The translations under genes and the position numbers were made by a program. Below are positions 1 through 10,292 of a DNA stretch of 64,000 bases, piece after piece; within the stretch, counting starts at the first letter, position 1; the number at the start of each line of letters is the position of its first letter. The notes beneath the pieces were generated by a model. The model had not been told where the DNA came from. It made no database searches and saw only the letters and a program-made list of their open reading frames with translations. Origin of the DNA: Rhipicephalus microplus (taxonomy: Eukaryota; Arthropoda; Arachnida; Ixodida; Ixodidae); NCBI RefSeq assembly GCF_043290135.1, contig NC_134705.1, positions 40,042,771-40,106,770 of the forward strand. The letters run 5' to 3'.

Positions 1-1
1 T

Positions 2-874
2 GCTGGACCGCTAAATGCTCGAGAGGAGAAAGGCGGAAAAGTTACAAAGTTTTACATTGTGATATTTACGTGTGCAGTAACAAGAGCCATACAACTGGAG
101 TTGGTCAAGAAGATGTCATCAGAAGCGTTTATACAAGCATTCCGAAGATTCGTAGCTAGAAGAGGATTGTGTACAACTATTTACAGTGATAATGCAAGAG
201 CATTCAAAAAATCTGAGAAAGAGATGAACAAGATATTAAAGATGGAAGATGAAAGGGTTCAACAGTATACCAGTAACCTGAAAATAAAATGGAAGTTTAT
301 TGTAGAGTTAGCTCCATGGTGGGGAGGATTTTATGAAAGACTGATCAGAAGCTTTAAGACATCCATGGCAAAAACTATAGGTGCTCGACTTTTGGATGAA
401 GAAGAACTACGGACTGTGGTTGTTGAAGCAGAAGGAGTACTTAACAACCGGCCTCTCACTTATGTGTATGACGATCCTAACGAGCCACAACCCATCACAC
501 CGGCGGACGTTATAGGAGGCAGGCAAGCAATGAACAAGCAGGAAGAAAACAGACTCGGAGAATACAGTTTGCTGAATTACTGGAGTGCAAGAAAACAGGC
601 TATGATAACATGGTGGACCAGATGGAAAAAGGAGTACCTGAGGGAGCTTAAGTGTGCCAACAGAAAAACAGAGCGTCACGCAAATGTACAAGAAGGAGAT
701 GTACTTCTGCTTAGAGAAGCGCGAAAAAGAACTCGGTGGAAACTCTGCAAGATCGAAAAGATTTTTCCAGGCAAGGATGGACTAGTGAGAACATGCTTGC
801 TTCGTACACCTGAAGGAAAATTAGTCAAGAGGCCGATTCAACTGTTGTATTCTCTCGAAGGTTGCTTCGGTTGA
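2..874 (+). CDS. BEL/Pao LTR retrotransposon integrase, C-terminal part, cut by window start
   Basis: This is the 3' end of a BEL/Pao pol polyprotein. The frame is open from the first bases of the window (residues AGPL, the usual end of the integrase segment carrying the first catalytic Asp, which itself lies outside). It runs 291 codons to a TGA with no internal stop. Visible integrase marks are FTCAVTRA, the second catalytic Asp in YSDNA, and the Glu in WWGGFYERLIRSFK, followed by NNRPLTY and ITPADVIGG. The last 90 residues (EGDVLLLREARKRTRWKL to RPIQLLYSLE) match the basic C-terminal domain typical of BEL integrases. The enzyme would insert element cDNA into the genome. No ATG is needed because this is the interior of a polyprotein. 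An intact frame suggests a fairly young copy, though only its end can be judged. Confidence 0.9.
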   Translation, partial: AGPLNAREEKGGKVTKFYIVIFTCAVTRAIQLELVKKMSSEAFIQAFRRFVARRGLCTTIYSDNARAFKKSEKEMNKILKMEDERVQQYTSNLKIKWKFIVELAPWWGGFYERLIRSFKTSMAKTIGARLLDEEELRTVVVEAEGVLNNRPLTYVYDDPNEPQPITPADVIGGRQAMNKQEENRLGEYSLLNYWSARKQAMITWWTRWKKEYLRELKCANRKTERHANVQEGDVLLLREARKRTRWKLCKIEKIFPGKDGLVRTCLLRTPEGKLVKRPIQLLYSLEGCFG

Positions 875-1029
875 ATCTGGCCGGCGGGAAGATGTAGAAA
901 TCAGATTTGAAGATGGAGCTCGGAGGCGAGGAAGAAGAAGCAGCCAGGGTCACGCTCTGCACATTTTTTTTTGTTCTGTCAACAATAAACCTAAGACGTA
1001 TCGGTTATGCGGTCTCTCTGGTCCTTCTG
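875..1029 (+). other. Junction between BEL 3' end and RTE LINE, possible remnant LTR
   Basis: After the BEL stop codon comes a purine-rich stretch (gaggcgaggaagaagaagcag, about 921-941) that would suit a polypurine tract or LTR start. A T-run and a polyadenylation-like caataaa at about 981 follow. LINE homology starts near 1030. The 3' LTR of the BEL element therefore appears shortened or replaced by the LINE; no second LTR is in view to confirm this. Confidence 0.4.
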
Positions 1030-2256
1030 AAACACAAGCTATTTACAAAGGTAATTGCTAACAGAGTAAAGAGAACATTAGAATTCAATACACCAAAGGA
1101 ACAAGCAGGATTTCGAACAGGCTACTCAACAATTGACCACATTCATACTATCAATCAGGTAATAGAGAAATGCTCAGAGTATGACCAACCACTATACATA
1201 GCCTTCATAGATTACGAGAAGGCGTTTGATTCAGTAGAAATATCAGCCGTCATGCAAACACTGCGGAATCAGGGCGTGGATGAAGTATATATAAATATTC
1301 TGGAAGAAATCTTGAGGGGATCAACTGCTACCATAGTGCTTCATAAAGAAAGCAACAAAATACCAATCAAGAAGTGTGTAAGGCAGGGGGACAAAATTTC
1401 CCCAATGCTATTTACCGCGTGCTTACAGGAGGTTTTCAGAAGCCTAGAATGGGAACAGTTAGGGATAAGAGTCAATGGAGAATACCTTAGTAACCTGCGC
1501 TTCGCCGATGACATTGCATTGCTGAGTAACTCGGGGGACGAATTGCAACTCATGATTACAGAGTTAGACAAGGAGAGCAGAAATATGGGTCTTAAAATTA
1601 ATCTGCAGAAAACGAAAGTAATGTACAACTACCTCGGCAGAGAGCAGCGCTTCGAGATAGGTAATAGTGCACTTGAAGTTGTAAAAGACTATGTCTACTT
1701 AGGGCAGGTAATAACCGCAGAGCCGAACCACGAGATTGAAGTAACTAGAAGAATAAGAATGGGGTGGAGCACATTCGGCAAGCACTCTCAAATTATGACA
1801 GGTAGATTGCCACTAATCCTCAAGAGGAAGGTATATAACAGCTGTATCTTGCCGGTACTTAGCTACGGAGCAGAAACCTGGAGACTTACAAAAAGGGTTC
1901 AGCTTAAATTGCGGACGACGCAGCGAGCAATGGAAAGAAAAATGGTAGGTGTAACCTTAAGAGACAAGAAGAGAGCAGAGTGGATTAGGGAACAAACGGG
2001 GGTTAAGGATATCATAGCTGAAATCAAGAAGAAGAAATGGACATGGGCAGGGCATGTAGCGCGTAGACAGGATAACCGCTGGTCATTAAGGGTAACTGAC
2101 TGGATTCCCAGAGAAGGGAAGCGGGTTAGGGGGAGACAGAAGGTTAGGTGGGCAGATGAGATTAAGAAGTTTGCGGGTATAAATTGGCAGCAGCAACCAC
2201 AGGACCGGGTTAACTGGCGAAACATGGGAGAGGCCTTTGTCCTGCAGGGGACGTAG
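1030..2256 (+). CDS. RTE-type LINE reverse transcriptase, N-terminally truncated
   Basis: The frame is open from 907, but LINE-like residues begin near HKLFTKVIANRVKR (about 1033). The reverse transcriptase palm is clear: QAGFRTGYSTIDHI, the first catalytic Asp in FIDYEKAFDS, VRQGDKISPMLF, and the second catalytic pair in RFADDIALL. The thumb and the C-terminal domain (SYGAETWRLTKR, WAGHVARRQDNRW, GRQKVRWADEI) are those of endonuclease-reverse transcriptases common in arthropod genomes. The frame has no internal stop, so the RT core may be recent. Without the upstream apurinic endonuclease the copy could not move on its own. Confidence 0.85.
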   Translation, partial: KHKLFTKVIANRVKRTLEFNTPKEQAGFRTGYSTIDHIHTINQVIEKCSEYDQPLYIAFIDYEKAFDSVEISAVMQTLRNQGVDEVYINILEEILRGSTATIVLHKESNKIPIKKCVRQGDKISPMLFTACLQEVFRSLEWEQLGIRVNGEYLSNLRFADDIALLSNSGDELQLMITELDKESRNMGLKINLQKTKVMYNYLGREQRFEIGNSALEVVKDYVYLGQVITAEPNHEIEVTRRIRMGWSTFGKHSQIMTGRLPLILKRKVYNSCILPVLSYGAETWRLTKRVQLKLRTTQRAMERKMVGVTLRDKKRAEWIREQTGVKDIIAEIKKKKWTWAGHVARRQDNRWSLRVTDWIPREGKRVRGRQKVRWADEIKKFAGINWQQQPQDRVNWRNMGEAFVLQGT

Positions 2257-2281
2257 TCAGGCTGATGATGATGATGATGAT
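1030..2281 (+). mobile_element. 5'-truncated RTE-type LINE with TGA-repeat tail
   Basis: The element contains only the reverse transcriptase and C-terminal part of a non-LTR retrotransposon; its endonuclease part is missing, as expected for 5' truncation during target-primed reverse transcription. Directly after the stop codon the sequence ends in tgatgatgatgatgatga (about 2262-2281). A short tandem-repeat tail instead of poly(A) is usual for RTE-like LINEs. It lies directly downstream of the BEL remnant in the same orientation. Confidence 0.75.
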
Positions 2282-2288
2282 TTCTTTG

Positions 2289-2310
2289 CGAACTTCGGTG
2301 AAATTGAGCG

Positions 2311-2343
<33 letters not shown>

Positions 2344-2505
2344 GTCTGTCTGTCTCTCTGTCTGTCTATCTATCTATCTATCTAGCCGCCTACGACTTTC
2401 AGCTCTCCTGAGCAGTGCGAACTATTTCAGAACTGCGAGCGATATAGCTCTTTTTAAATGCCAAGCATTTATTAGCGAACTTCGGCAACTTTGAGCGTAT
2501 CTATC

Positions 2506-2547
<42 letters not shown>

Positions 2548-2580
2548 TCTAGATAGCTGCCTACGATTTTTAGCTCTGCT
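2289..2580 (+). repeat. Two copies of a TCTA microsatellite module
   Basis: Two units about 185 bp apart each consist of the left flank gcgaacttcgg..ttgagcg, a (TCTA)n tract with TCTG variants (2310-2385 and 2497-2550), and the right flank agc(c/t)gcctacga(c/t)ttt.agctct. The same two flanks recur around the TCTA tract at 47.55-47.68 kb and 49.41 kb. The tract is therefore part of a dispersed repeat family and not a chance microsatellite. Confidence 0.75.
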
Positions 2581-2619
2581 GCCCTTTTCGATAACGGTAT
2601 CGAAACCAAACTTGGTAAG

Positions 2620-3297
2620 GCATAACATGACTGTATGAAGAAATTATTTGCCTAGTAATAACATGAAAATCATTACATATATGCCATTATTGTCATGATT
2701 CACATTTCACGGTACTGCAGCTCTTGCGGTGGTTTCGTTGACATGGCATTTTGCAAAGGTAGTTTGGTATGGCATGATTGCATGGCGAACACAAGCGAAA
2801 GACCATAACATAAAAATCATGACATGTGTGTCATGTAACATATCTACATGCTACGCTCACGATGCTCTCGTGGCCGTTTCGCTAGCTTCACATGTACGAA
2901 ACTCGCTATTAAGCGACGCGAACGGATGACATAAGTAAATCACGCATCCAAACATGATAAGCACGATACACGTGTCATGCAACATGGCTACATGTAACAC
3001 TGACGATGCGCTCACAGCCGTTTCGCTAGCTTCACACGTACCAAACTCGGCATTACACGATGCGAACGGACGACATAGGTAAATGACACATCCAAACATG
3101 ATCATTACGACATGCGTGTCATGTAAAATCACTACTAGCCACGCTGATAATGCGCTCACGGCCGTTTCGCTGGCTTCACATATGTTAAATTAGGTATTAT
3201 ATGACGCCAATGAATTGCGAAGGTATGTGAATTGTGCAAACATGACAATCGGGAGATGCGTGTCATGGGAGAACATGACTACATGCCACAATCAAGG
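2620..3297 (+). repeat. Tandem satellite, unit about 145 bp, left block
   Basis: The landmark gccgtttcgctagcttcaca recurs at about 2874, 3019 and 3163, with a more diverged copy at about 2731, giving a period of 143-145 bp. Other shared landmarks in each unit are gtcatgtaa, aaacatgat and gatgcgctc. The block stops abruptly near 3297 and the same satellite resumes at about 4156. Short open frames across it are by-products of the repeat. Confidence 0.8.
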
Positions 3298-4155
3298 CAC
3301 CAATGCCTTTCGACGTGACGCGGTGCGCGTGCTCACCGGCGTTCGTTTCGTCGCGTCATGCCGACGTTGCCACGCCAGGCGCCGGTCCTGCGACATACCC
3401 GCAAGGGCGCATAGAGTTTCCCACAATACTTATTAGAGGGAACTCTGGCGCTAGTGTCTATGGGAGCTGCAACGCACGTCACTTCAACGAGCATGGGAAT
3501 GATGAGTAGTACACACATTTGTCTAATTTTCGTACTTCTGGCCTGCTTCTGGCTCCGTTTGTGTTCGTGTAGCTTCGAGCTGTTTTTTCACGAAAACATA
3601 AATTAGCAAATGTTCACCCTTTGCGCTTCACAGCCTTATTTTTTTAAGCTTACTATTTCGAATCAATTCCCTAAGTTCAAAAGGTTTTTTTTTTTTTTCA
3701 AAACAAAACTGAAACACAGCAATAAACGTAGCCGCAAGTACGATTCGCCGCCCATGCCGGCAAATGTGTGTACTACCCATCATTCCAATGGTCGCTGATC
3801 TTGTTTCATCTAGGAACCTTAGTCGCTGAACGATTGCAGCGCCGGAGTGCCCTCTAGTTAATTTTGCGAAACTCTATGCAAGCGCGCACCACGCTGCGCT
3901 GCGTTGACGCATGCGCATTTCAGCGCGTCCGGCGTCCCTACGACACGAAGAGGGAGACGCATTTCTGTCTGGGTAACGCATCGGCGCGAAATGCAGCATG
4001 TGGCATTTCGCGCCGGTTGCCGTCTGGCCGCGCCGACGAACGCTGGTCGCGCCTGGCGGCAGACTATAGAGTGCTCGCGTTTTGCTAACGTCGCGTCGCT
4101 GTGCCCAGCGTGCGCGTGCATCAACCCTATGTTGGAGTATACTGGTCCCTTCATT
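3298..4155. mobile_element. GC-rich insert splitting the 145-bp satellite
   Basis: A segment of very different composition separates the two satellite blocks. Its outer parts (3298-3409 and 3879-4155) are GC- and CG-rich, and a MITE lies inside it. A 13-bp perfect inverted repeat with an 8-base loop (cggcgcgaaatgc at 3982-3994, complement at 4003-4015) sits in the right part. I see no coding capacity and could not identify its family. Confidence 0.5.
3410..3878 (+). mobile_element. MITE-like element with terminal inverted repeats, copy 1
   Basis: The left end reads catagagtttcc, then tagagggaactctggcgc. The right end, read on the other strand, gives catagagtttcgc, then ctagagggcactccggcgc. 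The imperfect inverted ends are about 40 bp. An internal pair (gggaatgatgagtagtacac and its inverted match near 3770-3790) extends the symmetry. There is no transposase frame. A second copy in opposite orientation at 10293-10716 shares both ends and the interior, so the boundaries are supported by comparison within the window. Confidence 0.75.
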
Positions 4156-4425
4156 ATGCGCTCGCGGCCGTTTTGCTAGCTTCACACATACCAAATTTGG
4201 TGTTACGCGATGCCAATGGATGACAAAATATATGACTGGTGCAAACATGATAGTCCTCACACGTGTGTCATGTAAGAACACGACAGCATACCATGCTCAT
4301 AACATGCTCGCGGCCGTTTCGCTAGCTCCACGTATACTAAATTTGGTATCAAGTGACGTGAATAGATGACGAAGGTGAACGATACATTCAAACATGATAA
4401 TCATGACACGGAAGTGATGTACGGC
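4156..4425 (+). repeat. Tandem satellite, unit about 145 bp, right block
   Basis: Satellite resumes after the insert, with the landmark gccgtttcgctagct at about 4170 and 4315, again 145 bp apart. It fades out near 4425. Together with the left block this is one array of at least six units opened by an insertion. Confidence 0.75.
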
Positions 4426-5109
4426 ATCATTTACCTCCACCTCGTAAAGTAGTGCTGATTTTAAAGTGACATATCAACATTTCTCATTTATGCTTCGAAT
4501 ATCATCGATTCCCACTGTACGTGGGATCTGCCATTTTTTTTATTACGATATGCGCAAAGATGCAAAGGATTATGCTTGTATGCATATATTGGAATGCCAA
4601 CCTATGCGGAGTGAGGTGGCCCATGGAAAGAGGTGACGCTAGATGAAATAGCGAAGTTCATTGGACATCTGGTTTGTCGAGAGACTGTTCACATCAAGTG
4701 TATCCATCTAAATTGGAATACCTAGAGAACATTATCACAAGGCAATGAAAATTTGCTGAAAAGTGTACGAGCACACTTGTGTCTCACAAAAAACCATGGA
4801 ATGCTTCACCGCAAGGCATGAGCAATGAAGCAGTTCCTCGGTTCTGATTTCTTTATCTATGTGAAGAGAAGCATTTTGTAGAGCATTAATTGCTTTTGTA
4901 CTGTTTCTGGGTCAGTTATCTACAAAATGTAAGCTAGCAATTATATTGTTTTGAATATTTTTGCAGATGTGGTGTTTTTCATCCACTTTTTACCAGCTTG
5001 TGACAAAAAATTTCATGCTTTTCAACCGTTTTATTCATTTTAAAATATTTTTGTTGCTGTAACTATTATATTTTTTGGAAAGAGTCTTTCTTACTGCATA
5101 GTTTGGTAT
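4426..5109. other. Unassigned AT-rich stretch
   Basis: I see no open frame of note, no repeat tract and no family I recognise here. It could include the 5' LTR and leader of the Gypsy element that follows, but no matching LTR copy was found downstream. Confidence 0.4.
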
Positions 5110-5115
5110 GCTGCA

Positions 5116-5901
5116 ATGCGTGCTGGAGCACTTTTCAAACAGGCAAAAACGATCTTCTTGAAACATAAGAAAAACAACCATTCTCGCGTGGTAACTAAAA
5201 AGTTAACGACAGCTGGCACCACGAACGACCAGACTTCCTTGCTCGTTGAGATTAAGCAGTTCGTATGGGAAGAGGTTGCGCGCCAGCTGTCTCTTGTGCC
5301 ATATAACTTTGAAGGTGCACCATCTAGTCGGCTGACACCGATACAGTGAGTCATTAAGGAGCAAGTATCAAAGGTTCTACCCGCAGCCAATGTACCAGCT
5401 GTGATTGCTCCGCTGAAGTATGCCGAAGCATTGACCGCACCACGACAATTGCATCTCATGAACAACTCCATTCCCGCACGCCCATTTGCCACACCAGCTG
5501 AGCCTGTGCACCAGGCTGCCCGTCCGTTCTCCCGACCAACACCACGAGTTCATAACCCATGGCACACTCTGGACAACCACCCCATATGTTTTGCCGGGGG
5601 TTTTGCTGGTCATGTAGCATGGTTTTGCCGACGGCGTGAGTTTCTCATGCGTAACGACATGCGTTCTAACACTCATGGGTTTTCACCGAAACCTCGGACT
5701 ACCTCTGGCTTCACTGCCGCCACGGATAATTTTCCATCTCGCCACAACTTCAACATACACCAGTCACCTTCCCCTCCGCGCCGTTCTCCTTCCCCAAGAG
5801 ATGACGCTCCCCCAAACCTTAGGAAAACTAGACACCGCAGTTTCAGAGGGAAGAACTGCGCAGCTTTCGAACTCTACAGGACTTCGTTTTTTGCCGTCTA
5901 A
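5116..5901 (+). pseudogene. Gypsy gag remnant with zinc knuckle
   Basis: Two consecutive frame segments resemble the C-terminal half of a Gypsy gag protein, which packages element RNA in virus-like particles. The stretch CFAGGFAGHVAWFC near 5590-5630 is a decayed CCHC zinc knuckle: the first Cys, the GH and the last Cys remain, while the second Cys reads as Gly. It is followed by an Arg-, Pro- and Ser-rich tail (SPSPPRRSPSPRDD). A stop at about 5347-5349 separates the N-terminal piece. No N-terminal gag start can be fixed. Confidence 0.6.
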
Positions 5902-6250
5902 TATCACCGCTGTCTCTGTCGAAGGTGTACCTGTTTTAGCCATTGTGAACACTGGTGCCGCAGTGTCTTTGATCAATGAGCAACTTTGCCGTAGACTGAG
6001 AAAAGTAATGACGCCTCTTCACGACTTTGTTTTCAGCCTGCGATTCGCCAACAATTTCGCGCTTTCGCTGCTTGCACGGCACGCGTTGCTATTGTTGATG
6101 TAATTTATGCCATAGAGTTTCTGGTGCTGCTGAAGTGTTCCCACGACCTAATACTTGGCTGGGACTTCCTCTCCACTCATCACGCTGTCGTTGATTGTGG
6201 TCATGCTGAAGTCGTGTTCTCGCCGTTATGTTATTTTGCTGCTGTCGACT
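5880..6250 (+). pseudogene. Gypsy aspartic protease remnant, active Asp lost
   Basis: The segment VPVLAIVNTGAAVSLI (about 5930-5980) aligns with the retropepsin active-site region, where the usual motif is DTGA; here the Asp codon reads Asn (NTGA). After a frame change the second protease landmark, HDLILGWDFLS, is present at about 6142-6175. The enzyme would mature the gag-pol polyprotein; loss of the catalytic Asp alone would inactivate it. Confidence 0.7.
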
Positions 6251-6599
6251 CGCCACCTTCACTTTCAAAAGCTTTTATTACCACCGACCCATCTATACTT
6301 CTTTTCTATTCTGCAAGAATACCACTTTTCTGTGACGTCTCCTCTGGCTCGACTTTTTTTACGCCGTCTGAAACCGCTGTCTACAGCAAGTCCTTCCCAA
6401 TTCCTTTTGCCAATCTCACCACTCAGGAAGTATCAAGTGCCATTTATGTTTCTAATCCGTTTCCATCGCCTTCTGTTTTGCTGCACGGGGTGTGCCTAGG
6501 CCTTGCCAATGACGTTGATCTCTTGTGTTCACTTGTTGTTCCTGATCACTTGAATTTGATTCACATCAACGCTGTTGATTGCTCCGCGTTAAAGCCCGA

Positions 6600-8240
6600 G
6601 CCATACTTCACGGATGCACTTTCTCGCTGCATTGACCACAACCTTACGGCCCAGCGGCGCGTGGAAATCATTGCCCTCCTCGAGCGCTTCCACACAAGCT
6701 TCGACCTCCAGCAGCCAACTTCAGGTCCGTGCCTCATCTGTATCTCACCAAATCGACACAGGCATTCACGCACCATTACGTCAACGTCCCTATCGCGTGT
6801 CGTTGCCTGAGCGTCGTATCATCGCCGAACGAGCTGATGACATGCTAAAATGCGGCACCTTTAAGCCCTCTAGTAGCCCGCGGGCCTCTCCAGTTGTTCT
6901 TGTAAAAAAGAAAGATGGCCCAATATTATTTTGCGTTGACAACCAGTGGTTGAACAAGATCACTCGCAGTGGCATTCACCTGTTCCTTCGCGTAGACGAC
7001 GCCCTCAACTGCCTACAAGGAGCCCAGTTCTTCTCGTCGCTAGACCTTCGCTCCGGTTATTGGCAGGTACCGATGACTGAGGCTGACCACCCCAAAACAG
7101 CATTCGTTATTCCTGATGGCTTATATTAGTTTAACGTGATCCCGTTCGGGCTTGCAATGCACCTGCAACTTCCAAGCGCATGATCGACAACATCCTCCGT
7201 GGCCTCAACTGACAGAGATGCCTGTGCTACTTATACGACATCGTTGTATTTTCATGCGACTTTTCAACACATCTCCGGCGTCTCGAAACAGCTCTCACTT
7301 GCCTTTGCAATGCCGGTCTACAGCTCAACCTAAAGAAATGCTGCTTTGGTGCTCGGAAACTTCTAATTTTAGGCCATGTCGTCTCTAGGGACGGCGTTCT
7401 TCCGGATCCGACTAAACTGCGTGCCATTGCCAAGTGCCGAAGACGTTGAAAGAACTTCGCAGCTTCCTCAGCCTATGGTCGTATTTTCGTCGTTTTATTC
7501 GGAACTTTGCCTGCCTGATGTCGCCCTTGACTGAACTGCTCCACGGCAACAATGACCTCTCCGGGTGGTCACCGGCATCTGATGATGCATTCGCCACACT
7601 CCGTCGCCTCCTTATATCACCCCCAATCCTGTGACATATTGATTAACTTGCCCCGACTGAAATCCACACGGATGCTAGTGGTGTCAGTCTCGGGGCTGTG
7701 CTTGCGCAGCGCTAACCAGGATTTGATAAATGCGCCGTCTTCTACGCCAGTCGCGCCCTCACCAAAGTGGAAGCTATCTATTCCGTGACAGAAAAAAAAG
7801 TGTTTAGCCACTGTGCGGGTCATAGGCAAATTTTGACCCTATCTTCACGAACGCCCATTTAGGATGGTTACAGAGCACCACGCCTTATGCTGGCTTTTCT
7901 CGTTGAAAGATGCCTCCGGCCGGGTTGCCCGTTGGGCATTACGCCTCCAAGAGTATGGCATTCGCGTTATTTATTGATCTGGACGTAGACATACCGACGC
8001 CGATGCTCTGTCCCGATCACCCCTCCCATCCAGTGAGGTGTCACCGTATTCACCTACCCACGACGTGTCTGCACTTTGTGTCAGTTACGTGCGTCCCGAG
8101 CAACGGAAGGATCCCTGGGTCACATGGTTCCTCAACTTCTTGATTCGCCCTACCTCACAATACATTCCTGGAGGCATGCGCCGTCAAGTCCAGCACTTTG
8201 TTGTCCGAGATGGCTTACTATACCGATGAAACTATTTCTC
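6600..8240 (+). pseudogene. Gypsy reverse transcriptase and RNase H remnant
   Basis: Recognisable RT blocks in order are RQRPYRVSLPERR, ASPVVLVKKKDG, the first palm Asp in FFSSLDLRSGYWQV, a stop directly before FNVIPFGL, and the catalytic box. That box reads LYDIVVFS where Gypsy RTs have a Tyr-x-Asp-Asp core, so one catalytic Asp is replaced. Then come LKKCCFGARKL and a decayed connection region. An RNase H start (HTDASGVSLGAVLAQR, about 7665-7720) follows. At least five frame changes or stops break the region. Confidence 0.75.
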
Positions 8241-8249
8241 CGAAGAATG

Positions 8250-9388
8250 CCGATGGCCCCTGCTTATTCCCAAACATCTCCGTTCAGATATATGCGCCTA
8301 ATTTCACGCTGGCCCACATTGTGCGCATGCTGGAGTGTTGAAAACTTACAACCACCTGGCGCACCGCTACTACTGGCGTGGAATGTATCGCTTCGTTTGT
8401 CGCTACGTGCGGTCGTGCATCGTTTGCCAGCGCTGGAAGAATCCGATTCTCCGTTCTCCAGCTCCACTACAGCGCTTACCTTGCCCTGCTCGACCCTTTG
8501 ACCGTGTTGGTATTGATCTCTACGGACCTCTTTCACTAACAGCTTCTGGAAATCATTAGACAATTGTCGCCTTCGATCATCTTACACGCTATGCAGAAAC
8601 GTCACCATTACAATCCGCATCAGCCAGTGACGTCGGTTCTTTCATATTACTTCGCATCATTCTACGTCATGGTGCCCCGCGTGAGCTGCTCCGTGACCGA
8701 GGGCACGTGTTTTTGTCGAACGCAGTTGAATCCCTTCTCAAGGAATGCCACGTGATTCATCGAACCACCACCGCGTACCACCCACAAAGAAACTGCACTA
8801 CAGAACGATTCAACGGCACATTAAGGGATATGCACGTAGCTTCCGACCACTCCAACTGGGACCACATTCTCACTTTTGTGACGCATGCGCATAACACTGC
8901 TGTACAGACAACCACTGAATTCTCTTCATACCACCTTCTTTACGAACGCGAGTCTTCTTGTAGGCTGGACACCATTCTTTCATACCGCCCTAATTTTGTC
9001 GAGTAGACGACGGTGTCACAAGCTGCCAAATACGCGGAAGAGTGTCGCCAGATTGCCCATTCCCTGACTATAGTCCTAATGAGCAACACCAAGAACACCA
9101 TCGCGATAGCTCGACGCCTCCTCCATCTTATGCTCCTGATGACCTCGTCTGGCTTTGGAACCCTTCAACCAGCCCAGGTCTCACAACAAAACTTCTATGT
9201 ATCACGGCCGTCTTCAAACGTCACCTGTAAATTACATACTAGAGCCGCTTGCACAGCCCTCTGATCAAACACGCCGTGGGCGTGAGACTGTTCACATTGA
9301 CCGCATGAAACCATATTACGACCCTCTATGGTCTCCTACCCCTAAATCGCCAGAATGGCTTTTACTGGAGGAGGAGAAAATGCAGTGA
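8250..9388 (+). pseudogene. Gypsy integrase remnant
   Basis: The zinc-binding N-terminus ([12 protein letters not shown], then CIVCQRWK) starts near 8330. The catalytic core keeps all three acidic positions: Asp in GIDLYGPL, Asp in RDRGHVFLS after a frame change, and Glu in TTERFNGTLR. A stop sits at 8557 (SGNH then TAG) and another at about 9004. The C-terminal part (GRETVHIDRMKPYYDP) ends at 9388 and resembles the host-binding tail of chromodomain-less Gypsy integrases. The copy is not functional. Confidence 0.8.
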
Positions 9389-9400
9389 AGAGGATGAATG

Positions 9401-10002
9401 CTACTTGAGGATGCAGAGGGTACTTGACAAGCCAGGTGAAGACGTTCGGTTGTCTGGGTGCTTAGGCTGGATCCACCATTACGACGCCAGTTGTAAAAAA
9501 ACTGCTAGCTGTTGGATAAACAACTTCTTCTAAACGTCTTGTTTTAATGTGATGAAAAGATGAGAAATCATGGTACTTGGAGTGTTCACTAGGTAGACAG
9601 ACGGATGAATGGACGCATGGACGGACGGCGGTACGAATGTTTGGAAGCAAGAACGAACGGACGGTCGTAAGCGCGGATAGTCTGACGGATGCTTCGCCCC
9701 ACTCATCATAATGCACTCCGCGTATATGCCGGGACTTCTTTTCTTCTTCTTCCAGCCCTGAAAGTGTCGGTTGCCTGAAAATTAAAGTGTGCTTTATTGC
9801 ATTAATGTACTTTGAGTTTTACCAGGCGAGCTCTCGCGTTTTACCTAAGATGATTCAATTTTAGCTATATAACTGAAAGTCACGTTGTATCAACTAACTC
9901 AAAAAAACATTATCTTAACGCTGTTACGATAAATCAGCCCACTGAAATGGAGATTATGATCTACTTTTCGATATGCAGAAATGCGATGCATACTATGCAG
10001 TA
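9401..10002. other. Region after Gypsy remnant, includes a GACG-rich block
   Basis: No gene is seen. 9595-9715 is a GACG/GACA-rich block ending in agcgcggatagtctgacgga and then cttcgccccactcatcat, the same ending as the larger block at 14.2-14.49 kb. The remainder is AT-rich and unassigned; a possible Gypsy 3' LTR could lie here but has no partner. Confidence 0.5.
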
Positions 10003-10200
10003 TGACCCGCAGGACGCGGGTTCATATCCCGGCTGTGGCGGCTGCATTTCCGATGGAGGCGGAAATGTCCTAGGCCTGTGTGTTCAGATTTGGGTGCATG
10101 TTAAAAAACCACAGGTGGTCCAAATTTCCGGAGCCCTCCACTACGGCGTCTCTCGTAGTCATATGGTGGTTTCGGGACGTTAAACCCCACAAATCAACCA
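10003..10200 (+). mobile_element. Ruka-like tRNA-derived SINE, 5'-truncated
   Basis: The copy starts at gacccgcagg, within the tRNA-like head. It keeps the B-box region (gcgggttcatatcccgg) and then the body gctgcatttccgatggagg, ggtgcatgttaaaaaacc and ccggagccctccactacgg. It ends in gggacgttaaaccccacaaa. The A-box part is missing. Other copies in the window share the same order of landmarks, which fixes the family and strand. Confidence 0.85.
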
Positions 10201-10292
10201 TACTATGCAGTATCTCAAACAACACGCTTCTCACACCATGTCCTCCATTTCTCTGACGTATATGTCCGCCTCGGTGAAACATCTGGTACTAA

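Larger units (their letters stand above)
5110..9400 (+). mobile_element. Decayed Ty3/Gypsy LTR retrotransposon (internal region)
   Basis: Gag zinc knuckle, protease, reverse transcriptase, RNase H remnants and integrase occur in the order typical of Gypsy elements, across all three plus-strand frames. Many stops and frameshifts show an old copy. LTRs were not identified; the coding remnant ends at 9388. Confidence 0.85.

Noticed and set aside
2620..4425. Regular repeats as a CRISPR array
   Set aside because: Units are about 145 bp, diverged along their whole length, with no conserved short repeat and unique spacers; the genome is eukaryotic.
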